Source: Paragordius varius (lineage: Eukaryota > Nematomorpha). Taken from it: a stretch of 64,000 nucleotides of DNA. The DNA is taken from positions 5,456,001 through 5,520,000 of the forward strand of contig OZ176052.1 of NCBI GenBank assembly GCA_964247055.1, written 5' to 3'. Numbering within the stretch: the stretch's first letter is position 1; every line of letters begins with the position of its first letter. The position numbers were made by a program, and so were the translations under genes. The notes beneath the pieces were generated by a model that was given only the letters and a program-made list of their open reading frames with translations, was not told where the DNA came from and made no database searches. Of this stretch, positions 24,895 through 35,500 are shown piece by piece.

Positions 24895-26060
24895 AAATAT
24901 TCCACTTTTGAAGAATGGTCTTCACGCGGGTAGCCCCCTAACCAGAGGCGAAACATAAAAACGCTCGATAATTTTTGCCTTAATTGGGTTAAAACCTGAT
25001 CATGGTTGATTTCATATGCTCTCGTGGGATTATCGAATAATTGCGTCAAAACAAAAAAGACATTCTATGGTGGCGCATTTTACAGGGCAACGGCCTAATT
25101 AAGGGGTAATTTAATAAAACCGCTCTACCTAAATTTTTGCCTTTTTACGAGGTAATAATTTAAGCCCTTATTGAGCTCATATGGCCTGATAAGTCTAAAA
25201 TTTGCCTCCAAAGTCACGCTGTCTCGATATGGTGGCGCAGTTGTAGGTGGGAGCCCCCTACCAGAGGCCCCAAAAGGTCAATATAATAAAGACGTTCGAA
25301 AATTTTTTTCCCCTACAAGGGAATACCTGGAATCATTATTCATTCCTTGTTAATAGTTTTTGGAAGAATGGCTTCAAAACTAAATAGTTCAATGATAGCG
25401 CATTTTTAGGGCTTAAAGGGTCTAAGTAACGGCTATAAAAAAACCAAATGATCTAAATTTTTGCCTTGTTACGGGTAATATTTTAAGCAGCTATTGAACT
25501 CATATGGCCTGATAGGTTTTCTGAAATTTAACCCCAAAAGCTCGCTTCGATATGACGGGCCAGTTTTCAGCGGGTACCTCCTTACCCAGTAGCTATCATC
25601 AAAGAAACGCTTGACTAAAATTTTTGCCTTTTAACAGGGAATACCAGGGAATCCTTATTGAATTTTTACGGTCTCATACTTTGGGTGAAAAATAGATTCA
25701 AAAAATTATTTTTGTGGGATTTTTTTTAAAAAAAATAGCATTTTACAAGGGGAGCGGGTAAAAAGAGGGCCTAAATTAAAAAAGCGAGCCGACTATGTTC
25801 GGCGCAATAAAAAGAAATTATATTTGAAATCGAATGGTCCAACACGTTTTCCGAAAAATTGTCTCAATGACACGATTTTTGTGGACTTCTGTTTTCAAAA
25901 AAAACAGTTTTTTACAGGGGATGGGCCCGAACTGGGGATCTAATTTAAAAAAGGGCGAAGCTATTGTGGGGGCATTCATTAATGATGATATTTTTTCGAT
26001 ATTTGGATTTGAATGGGTCTACCAGTTTTCCGGAAACAGATCAAAGCCACATTTTTATAA
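24895..26060. repeat. Degenerate satellite-like tandem array
   Basis: Two linked kinds of tandem unit. From about 24895 to 25700, half-units of about 160 bp recur; every second one ends in CTCATATGGCCTGATA, and these landmarks lie at about 25175 and 25498, 323 bp apart. Each half-unit contains GCGCA-type, CCCCCTACC-type and AAATTTTTGCCTT blocks. From about 25700 to 26060 a second unit of about 180 bp recurs, with landmarks GAATGG(T)CCAAC/GAATGGGTCTACC at about 25831 and 26012. G+C is higher than in the flanks. The open frames here are by-products of the repeat. Confidence 0.65.
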
Positions 26061-26099
26061 ATAAATAGATTCAGAATAAAAATTATGTCTAATTTAATC

Positions 26100-27225
26100 A
26101 TACACAATATGCCTACGAATATATATACATTGTATGCAAAAAAGAGAATTAATTTTTTTTATCACAATTTTTTTTTCATGAGATAGATTATGACCAGCGA
26201 ATTCTTTTGTCGCAAAATTTTTTATTTGTTTACGACCTAGTTTTTGAAATATTAAGAGAAATTCGAAACGGGTAAAAAGTGAAAATTAAGAATAATTCCA
26301 AAAATAATCATAAAAGTTGAAATATTATGGTTCATTATCATTTTAGGAAATATTTCTAATATATAAATAGCCTAAGATCATATAGTTAGGGTTTCTATAA
26401 AATCTCGGTTCAAAAGATGGTGTTTTTCTTTTACACACTTATAAAACAAAAAATTTTTATGCAATTATATTTAATTTTTTATTATTATTAACTAGCTAAA
26501 CTCACTATTAAAATCTTAACATTTATTTTATTCAGTAAAAAAACTTAAATATCAAAATAGAACTAAAAAATATTGTTTTTTATTTTTTGTTATCTGGTTT
26601 ATAATATAAAAAATTTGTACTGTTTTAAATTAATATTTTTACTGGGATATGTACGGAGTGATTACTTGCAAATTTTATTTTGTATTCATTTAACTTTATA
26701 ATTCCGGTTCATGTGAAATTGAAAAATTAAACAGTAAATTTTATATACTTTCATAAACCAGATAACGAAAATGAAAAAATAAAACCCAATATTTAGTTAT
26801 ATTTTGATATATAAGTTTTTTTGAATAAAAAAATGTTAAGATTTTAATCGTGAGTTTAGCTAGTAAATAATACAAAAAATTATTTTAAAGTTTCATAAAA
26901 CTTTATTTGTCTTTTTGTTAAAAGAAACACGCCATTTTTGAATATTTTATAGAAACCCTAACTATATGATTATAAACTATTTATAAATTGAAAATAAAAG
27001 ATAATAAACCCTAATATCTCAAATTTTATGATTATTTTTTGAATTATCCTAAATTTTCACTTTTTGTCCGATTTCAATTTTCTCTCAATATTTCAAATAT
27101 GTTGTAAACAATTATAATTTTTTAAAATGAATACGCTGGTCATAAGCTTTATGTAAAATATTTTTTTGCACCCAGTGTAAATAAATATATATATCATACA
27201 TATTCATTGTGCTTTAATTTATTTT
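26100..27225. repeat. Fold-back element with arms of about 0.5 kb
   Basis: A large imperfect palindrome centred near 26660. Matching blocks, left against reverse complement of right, include TTATGACCAGCG, TTGAAATATT(A/G)AGAGAAA, AAAAGTGAAAATT, ATATAGTTAGGGTTTCTATA, TAGCTAAACTCAC, TTAAAATCTTAACATTT and GTTATCTGGTTTAT. The arms run almost to the centre, so the strand could fold into one long hairpin. No coding frame was seen. The ends are AT-rich and I could not fix a target duplication. Confidence 0.85.
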
Positions 27226-29048
27226 ATGCTATTTATAACTTTTTATCGATTTTCTATAAATTTTTATTGGTTAAATTCCTGTAGTTAAAACTAAAACATA
27301 AGTAAATATATTGTAAGTTTTTAATTACCTTAATATTTTAACAACGTACAATTGTCTTTTTAAAAATTTACCCGGCTCATATGAACTTAATATATGTCGG
27401 AGCAATTTATTTAGCCTAAAATTAATAAAGTTTAAAATGTGTGTTTTGATTTTAGAGCCATTTATTTAAGAGTAAGTCATATATATAATTATGATAATAT
27501 CCCTATTTGTGGCTTAATATGCAGAATATATAAGATGGAATAATTTAATCAATTGTTAATTAATAGTTGCTAGTGAAAGCGAAGGTAGCTTGAAAAGAAT
27601 GGGTCTATCTTAATAATTGTTTCAAAGATTTTTTAAAACCATCTTAGGCTATCAATTTAGGCCAAATCTGGTAACTTTTTTGTAGAAAGTATAAAAAAGT
27701 TGGAAAAAATAAATTCCGCTAATATATTTTATCGCATAAAAGTAAGCTATTTACATAATTTTGTCTAATTTATTTTATCGAAAAAAGTAAGCTATTTACC
27801 CCATTAGAATAGGTAATTGGTAATGAGCAAAACACTTGGAAAAGGAAAAGTAAAAAGAATGAAATAATAAATTTGAAAAACAAGCACTATATATTTAACC
27901 TAAATACTTAAGACAATTCGTTGAATTGAAATTAGTGCGGTTTATATTTATAAAGTAACAAAAAAATGAATTTTTAATTTATAATTAAATATTGATGTCT
28001 GAAAGTTAGGAAGATTAAAAAATCTGACAAAATATTGGCGGTTAAGAGAAGGTGAAAGGATTGTTGTCCAGTCAGCCATGATTATCATGGGTTAAGATGG
28101 ACGAACACCATTTAACACGTAATAAGAATAAAAATATCCGTTGGTGACTGACTAAAAGATACTATTAATAACATCTCAAACAGTGTGGGCCTAGTCTTAA
28201 TTAGGCATTGCTGTTTGATTATACAAAAGTTGTAATTTTGTAAAAGATGTTTTTTTATCAATGACGCTTGGTAGCGCATCGTTTAATGTTAACTTATGTA
28301 ATCATAATATTATTAAAATGAGGACTTTTAAAATCTAAGAAACAACTGGATTTAACGTGTCAATTAAAAATAGATTTATAAAGTTAAATACCCTAATATG
28401 CTGATTTTTTAGCTTAATTTTGAGTATAAAGATATCATTTTTATCATTTAAAAATTTACAATTGAACATATAAAGTATGGATATTTTTTGGCCAATAGTG
28501 AAAAAATGGATCTGAGAGAATTTAAGCAATAACTAATGAAAAAACCCCAAAATGTGTTGTATAAAACATTATGCGTATGATATAATTGAAAAAAGCGCTT
28601 AAGGGTTTGGCAGTTCTGATATAAAAACTTTTTCCAAAAAATTATTGTAAATGGCGTAATGTTTAAAATTTTGTACATGCCGTATTTATTAAACCGAAAT
28701 AGCATCGTTTACAAGCACTTTTTGAATCGGCATGAAAAATCAATGATATCGTATTACAAATAACTGCCAAATGTACCAAATCTGATTAGAATATAGCACT
28801 ATGATAAATTAATGTATCTAATTCAATTTTATGATACATTTTATTGTTATGGTGATTAATGGCAATTATATTGAATGATAGATTAATAAAGCGTGATTTT
28901 CAGTTCCCAAAGATATATGTACCAGAACTATGTACAAATAGTAAAAATTTGTAGTTTTTAAATAATAAATCACAAAAACTTATATATATAATATTTTGAT
29001 CGTATATAATACAGGTAAATTCTACTATACATAGACAAATAATATTAA
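27226..29048. other. AT-rich intergenic stretch
   Basis: No supported gene. A short tandem duplication (TAAGCTATTTAC twice, about 27744 and 27789) is the only structure noted. Confidence 0.4.
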
Positions 29049-29054
29049 TTTATT
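29049..29054 (-). terminator. AATAAA polyadenylation signal for thioredoxin
   Basis: AATAAA on the minus strand, about 60 nt past the thioredoxin stop codon. The position fits a 3' end signal. AT-rich DNA makes chance matches common. Confidence 0.4.
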
Positions 29055-29114
29055 TTGATTAGTAGATGAAAATTTTTAAAAAATTATCAATTGGATAATT
29101 ATATATTTAACATT

Positions 29115-29511
29115 TCATTTGTATTGATTAATTTTTTCTTTTACACGTTCAGCATCTGCACCAGTCAAAACATCAACCTAGAACTAAATTAATATAATAA
29201 ACTTGTTCCTTGTTTTTTATAAAAATAAAAGTTGGCATGGCGTTAATACCATACTTAGCAGTTAATTCCTATATTATATTATTATATATGCAAACTTCTA
29301 ATTCATCAACATCCACCTTCATAAAGTATACATCTGCGTATTGTTTAGATAATTCCTAATTATTATTAATAAATAATTAAACGTCTATCTTAGGGGCAAC
29401 CATTTTACATGGTCCGCACCACTGTGCATGGAAATCCACGACTATTAATTTATCCTTGTTCTCCTCTAATTTTGCATTAAAATCATCATCATCTTTGACT
29501 TCGTAAACCAT
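29115..29511 (-). CDS. Thioredoxin, four exons with three 25-27-nt introns
   Basis: Cytosolic dithiol-disulfide oxidoreductase of 105 aa, the standard family length. Exons (minus): 29511-29383, 29355-29296, 29268-29203, 29177-29115. Introns are 27, 27 and 25 nt, all phase 0, each GT...TAG. The active site WCGPC is at residues 31-35, with the preceding VVDFHAQ strand. The cis-proline is P75 (AMPTF). The end [15 protein letters not shown] is the usual C-terminal helix. No targeting peptide is seen, so this is the cytosolic/nuclear type, not mitochondrial. The start lies 88 bp from the divergent presenilin start, implying a shared promoter. No single open frame exceeds exon size, so the gene is invisible without intron removal. 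Confidence 0.93.
29178..29202 (-). other. 25-nt intron, thioredoxin intron 3
   Basis: GTTTATTA... to TTCTAG. Its removal joins KNKEQ to VDVLTGA in frame, restoring the last beta strand of the thioredoxin fold. Confidence 0.85.
29269..29295 (-). other. 27-nt intron, thioredoxin intron 2
   Basis: GTTTGCAT... to ATATAG. Its removal joins VDVDELE to ELTAKYG, the family's expected junction. Confidence 0.85.
29356..29382 (-). other. 27-nt intron, thioredoxin intron 1
   Basis: GTTTAATT... to AATTAG. Its removal joins MVAPKID to ELSKQYAD, just after the WCGPC active site. Confidence 0.85.
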
Positions 29512-29599
29512 AATAATTGAATTGATAGAGGAAGGTTAATGGGGAGAGAGTATTTGATCAGATGGGTTGTTAAAAAACGAATGAACCCAAATAAAAACC
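29512..29599. promoter_or_regulatory. 88-bp divergent promoter region, thioredoxin/presenilin
   Basis: The two start codons face away from each other with 88 bp between them. It must contain both 5' leaders and core promoters unless trans-splicing or further upstream exons are used. No TATA box is evident. Confidence 0.55.
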
Positions 29600-32500
29600 A
29601 TGGATCAGCAATATCTTGATCAACATGAAGAAGATCAGGAGGAAGACGATGAATTAAAGTATGGGGCAACTCATGTCATTTTAACGTTTAAACCTGTCGT
29701 CTGGTGTATGTTTTTAGTTGTGTTCTTTTTGTGGTGGATGCCTTATTATAAGGTCAAAGATGCATACATGTATAAAATTATATTACCTTTTCAGGATTTA
29801 TACACCATTTCATGAAAAGACTTCAAATGTGGGGACAAAAGTTTGGCAAAGTTTAGCTAATTCAGCCATTGTGATATGTGTTATTGTAGCAGTTACATGC
29901 ATTTTTGTTCTACTTTACAAGTACCGATGTATGAAAGTAATAATTTTTAATAATTTATAGATAATCAATGGATGGCTACTGTTTGTTTCAATGATTCTCA
30001 TGTTTCTATTTTTTGGAGTCCATCTTGAGTAATTATTTACGATTTATGTAGTTTTTTCCCACTAATTGTTGGAATTAAGTAATTTTTTGACTTAATATTG
30101 ATATATTTGTTTACAAAGTTATAAATATTAAAGTTATAATTTAAATCAAAAATAGTAACATATATTTGATATGAAATGTTACTTTTACATTATTATTTAC
30201 AACCCACAATGTAAAAATGAATATATATATTGATAATTAAATTCTTTTTTTGATTGGCAAAGATTACCGTTCACATTTAGCCAGTAAGTTGGAATATTAT
30301 CCCTACAGATCCGACTCTCACCTCCACGTGGTGCACCCTGGATATCCAACCAACGAGAGCGGCACATGGAAAGGCATGCGTATGGTCTGATGTGGTGTGG
30401 GGCGTGGTGAGCATGGGAAAGGGCTTCTCATGCTCTATAAAAAAAATACCACAATGCCTGCAGTCACACAATCGATAAAGCGGGAACTGGCGCTATAACC
30501 AGAGCCCTCACAAACAACGACACAAAAATGATGGTACAACGTATGGTATACTATCGATATCTGAATGCGGAAGGAAACTTCGTTAGCCCTGTAAGGCAAT
30601 TTCCTAGGTTTGAAAGCCAAATAAATTTCCCTATTAAATGCTAGGATTGCATTTACCCCTCCTCGGAGTTAAGAGGTTTATTTTAAGGGCATAAAATTGT
30701 AAAACTTTGCCTCATTTTTAAAATAATGATAACTACAACTAAAATGATTTTAAAACGACAAACTTTTAAATATGCGACGTGGAATGTAGGATCTCTAAGA
30801 AACAAAACTATAGATATTGTAGAAAAGCTCAAACTATTACAAGTCGATGTGTGTTGCTTACAAGAAACAAAGTATTCTGGAAGCGGCAACTTCACCGCTG
30901 GTGATTATAAATGCTTTTATCAGGGAGGAAATAAGGCGACAGGAGGTGTCGGAATTCTTTTACATGAAAAGCACTGTGACAACATCCTCGATGTTTTAAG
31001 ACACAATGACCGTATAATCCAAATTAGATTAGTACATAGTAACTCCTATTATATGTGTATATGCCCCACAACCAGGACTCGCAGACAGTCTAAAACAAAA
31101 ATTTTGGGATCAACTTTTTAAAATAATGCGTAAAGTTCATGATAAAGACCTGATAATGATTGCCGGCGACATGAATGGACACGTGGGTAAACAAGGAATC
31201 GAATATGCTGGTATACATGGTGGTTTTGGATACGGACTGCTAAACAAAGAAGGAGAATCCGTCCTTGATTTCTGTGCAATGTTCAACCTATGCATATTAA
31301 ATACAAACTTTACCAAACCTGATCATAAGCTATATACATATTCCTCAGGAAATGCAAAATCTCAAATTGATTATATTCTGATTCCAAAGGAGAAAAGAAA
31401 AATATGCAATGATACAAAATGTTACAATACTGACACCCAACATAGGCTAGTAGTATCTACCTTACTATTTGGATCAAATTCCAAATCCATACCAATAAGA
31501 CACCACAAACCCAAACCAAACATTAAAATGCTTCAAAAACCCATATATGCTGATAAGTTTATGGAAGCTGTCAATATAGATTTAAACGAAAGTCGCTTAA
31601 CCGATAACAACGTGGGTTAAACCTGGGATCTTTTTAAAAATTCCTTACTCAAGAACACCAAGGCAATATGTGGCATGACAAAGGGCGCTAGGAAAAGGAA
31701 GTCAAATTGGTGGTGGAGTGATGAGATTAAACCCCAAATCAAATCACGAAACCGAGCCTTTCGATTGTGGAAAAAAACCCATAAAGAGGAAGATCGAAAA
31801 AAATACTTACAATTACGTAGCGAAATTGCGAAATTAATTACCAAACTCAAACACGAAAACAGCATAAAAATTACAGAGTCGCTACAGAAGGATGCAAAAA
31901 ATTTCAAAATCTTTAATCGAATGAAATTATCAAATGAAAACAAAAAAGATATTCCCAAAACGAAATATATTAAAGATAAAAATGGTAATATTCAAACAAA
32001 TCATTCCGAGGTTATAAAAATATGGGAAGACTATACCAAAGATCTTCTGAATACAACAAATCCATATCATATTCCTTCCATGAATATCAACAATAAACAT
32101 TCGATTTTAGAATTTTCGTTAGCTGATGTGGAAAATGCGCTAAAAAAAATGAAAAATAATAAATCAAGTGGACCTACCCAACTATCTTCCGATATAATAA
32201 AAAAATCAGGAAAAACCGGATTACAATACCTCACTAATCTTTTTAATCTTATAATTCGATACCAAACCATACCGCCGGATTGGGAAGAAAGCATTACAAT
32301 CCCCATTTATAAAAATAAAGGCAGTCAGTTAGAATGTTCTTCCTATAGATCGATTAAACTTTTAGAACATGCTTTAAAAATATTCGAAGTTGTATTAGAA
32401 AATTAATTAAGGAACCAGGTAACATTATCATCCTCTCAATTTGCCTTCCGTCCAAGCCACTCAACTACAGACGCCATATTCGTCTTAAAACGTATACAAG

Positions 32501-35500
32501 ATAACTATCTTTTAAAAAATAAAAAACTATATCATCTTTTTCTTGATTTGGAGAAAGCTTTTGATAGAGTTCCCAGATCATTAATTCCATGGGCTCTAAA
32601 AGTAAATAACGTGGATGAACAACTAATCCAAGCTATCATGCTTCTATATCGAAATTCTAAAACATTTGTTAGAACCCCTATGGGAGATTCTGATTCCTTT
32701 GAAATTAAAGTAGGACTCCATCAAGGTTCAGCCTTAAGTCCCTTGCTGTTTATTACAATATTAGACGCTGTTACTCGCGATATTCGGTTAAATCTGCCAT
32801 ATGAAAGTATATATGCAGATGACATAGTTCTTACCGCAACCTCGATTTCAGACTTAGAGAAAATGTTTATACAATGGCAACAACAGCTAACCAAATTCGG
32901 ATTCAAAATAAATGAAAATAAAAGTAAAATCCTGATAACGGGTGAACCCCACAATGAAATTAAATACCCATGCGGAGTTTGCGGATTAAATGTTGGATTT
33001 GATTCTATTCTCTGCTCTGCATGTAAAAAATGGTGTCACAAAAAATGTACAAACATTATCGGCAAACTATCCGAACAGATAAATTTCAAATGCGAATCAT
33101 GCGTGCAGCATTCACCGCCCCCATCAATTAACCACATAGTCCTTAGTAACTCAAGCTTTGAAGTGGTAACCGAGTTTACCTATCTTGGCGACAAAATAAC
33201 ATCAGACTCATCAAACAATAGCGCAATAAATGCAAGAATAAACCGTACCTTGATAAAATATCATCAGCTAAAATACATTCTTAAACAAAAGCACATATCT
33301 ATTAAAACAAAAGGCTTAATTTATAAAATGGGCATAAGACCAGTTTTGACATATGCCACAGAAACCATGGCATTGACACAAACTCAAGAGAAACGTTTTA
33401 TCAGCGCGGAAAATCGCATACTACGCCTGATGTCAACGCAACTAAATCCTCAAGATATCCGCAATCACATACAAATGGAGCCTAAAGACAAATTCATTCA
33501 ATTCAAAAGAATGAGGTACTACGGTCACCTTGATCGTATGAATCCTGACAATCCGATCAGGACCTCATTCGACATCATTCCACCCGGGAACAATAAGCCC
33601 GGTCGTCCACGTTTAACCTGGACTAAAAAGATTGATCTGGATTTCCAACAACTCAAACTGCTAAAAACAGATTGTATTGATAAAGAACTATTTCATAAAA
33701 AGTTGGATAGCTTACGATGGTGCACCATCAAAGCTTACTGTTATACAACAACATAACAACACATATATTTTTATTAAAACGACAATTTTTTTATATTGTT
33801 TAATGAATATAGTAGAATTATAAATATAATTTTATAGGCAAGTATTTTCAACTCTCAATGTTGCTGTGGATTATATTACGGTAGCGTTTTTAGTGTTTAA
33901 TTATGCCATTGTCGGACTCTTAGTCATACATTGGAAAGGTCCGCTCGTTTTGAATCAAGCTTACTTAATTTTCAACAGTACTTTATTTGCACTTACACTA
34001 ATCAAGTATTTACCCGATTGGACAACATGGGTTTTATTAGCTTTCTTGTCAATTTGGGGTAATATACCAATATTATTGAATTTTTTGTTGTCTTATGGAA
34101 ATATTTTTTTACGTTTTTTTGTTTATGATATGGTTCAAGGTCGGGGTTTCTGTTATATTGCATTTTAAAAACATAAAAGTTCTAAATTTTATTAAATAGT
34201 TTAGATTAAATAATAATTAGTTATTATTTATTATCCGTAAATTTTAGTTAAATTTAAAACCCGTAACTGTATACATTGAACCGATTTGAAATATATTTTT
34301 TCGCAAATCAATGTTTGTTTATCCTCGATTTTTTATACAATATAAGTATATATAATTTGTTTATTTGGAAAATAAACTTTTTCTGTTTTGAATGTATTTT
34401 TTTTCTTTATGTATGGAAATCGAGCTATTTATGTATTTAACCGATATAAAAATTATTTGACCTCAAAATTTTTAATTATAAGCGTAATTAGAATTAGTAA
34501 TAAAAAATTTGTTTTTATATTTTTGCTGCAGACCTGATTGCTGTATTATGTCCAAAGGGACCATTGAAAGCTTTGGTTGAAATGGCTCAAGAACGAAATG
34601 ATTATTTCCCATCCATTATTTATTCTTGTAAGTTTCTACATATACCTATGCATATCTTCATTTCTATTTTGATTATATCTTTTTTGGTAATATTATATTT
34701 TTTTAAATATTATTTTGGAAAAATAATTATCGCTTAATTAGTTTTGCGGGGTTTGTCACAGGCATTTAAACATTTGAAAATTTCATTTACTTTATAATTA
34801 AGCTTTTACAGTTAGTTGCAAATTTTAAATTTAGATAACTGGTAACTAATTGAATCTAACAGCTGTTTTAAAAAATAATAAACAAAAATTTGCGGTTAAA
34901 AACGTAATCAATAACAATTTATTTTAATCTCTAATATATTTTCAGTAGTTTGGTGATTTATCGGTGGCTAACAGTTAATAGGGAATTCACAAATATTAAA
35001 TCAAATAAAATTATTTAAATGCGCCTTATAAGTTATAGTAAGCATATTTTTTAATTTAACCCAATATCATATATAGTTTTTTTAATTATTTTAATAATTT
35101 CTTCGGGGTTTAAAACAACCTCAAAATGTCAAGTTTAAATGTTACATCATTTCCTTACACTTTGGTAGTAATAGTTGTTAATAATTGTACATTTTTTAAA
35201 AAAATCTGCAACCAAAATATCTTCATCAAATATATAATAAGAAATTTTTATTTAACACTTGGATACAACACATTCATTTTAGTCCTTCGATTCGAATTGG
35301 GGTAGTTAAATACCCTAGGCCTGTTTAAAATTATATTGTTAAAAAAATATGGAAGGAATCGAAACCATGGCAAAATCTTGCACTTATATAACATTAATAA
35401 ACCAAAATATATAAAAAATTTTATTCAAAAATACTTGATATTACTTATTTTAAGCTAAAACCGAAAGGTAAAAATTTAGTCAACGTGGCATGCGTGCAAT

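Noticed and set aside
25834-26064. Plus-strand open frame of 76 codons in the satellite region
   Set aside because: It lies on repeat units and has no family resemblance; the frame is a by-product of unit length.
28335-28705. Two overlapping minus-strand open frames
   Set aside because: Low-complexity Phe/Tyr/Ile-rich sequence with no family match and no splice partners.
29115-29511. Thioredoxin as bacterial contamination
   Set aside because: It is interrupted by three GT...AG introns and is 88 bp from presenilin on the same AT-rich contig.
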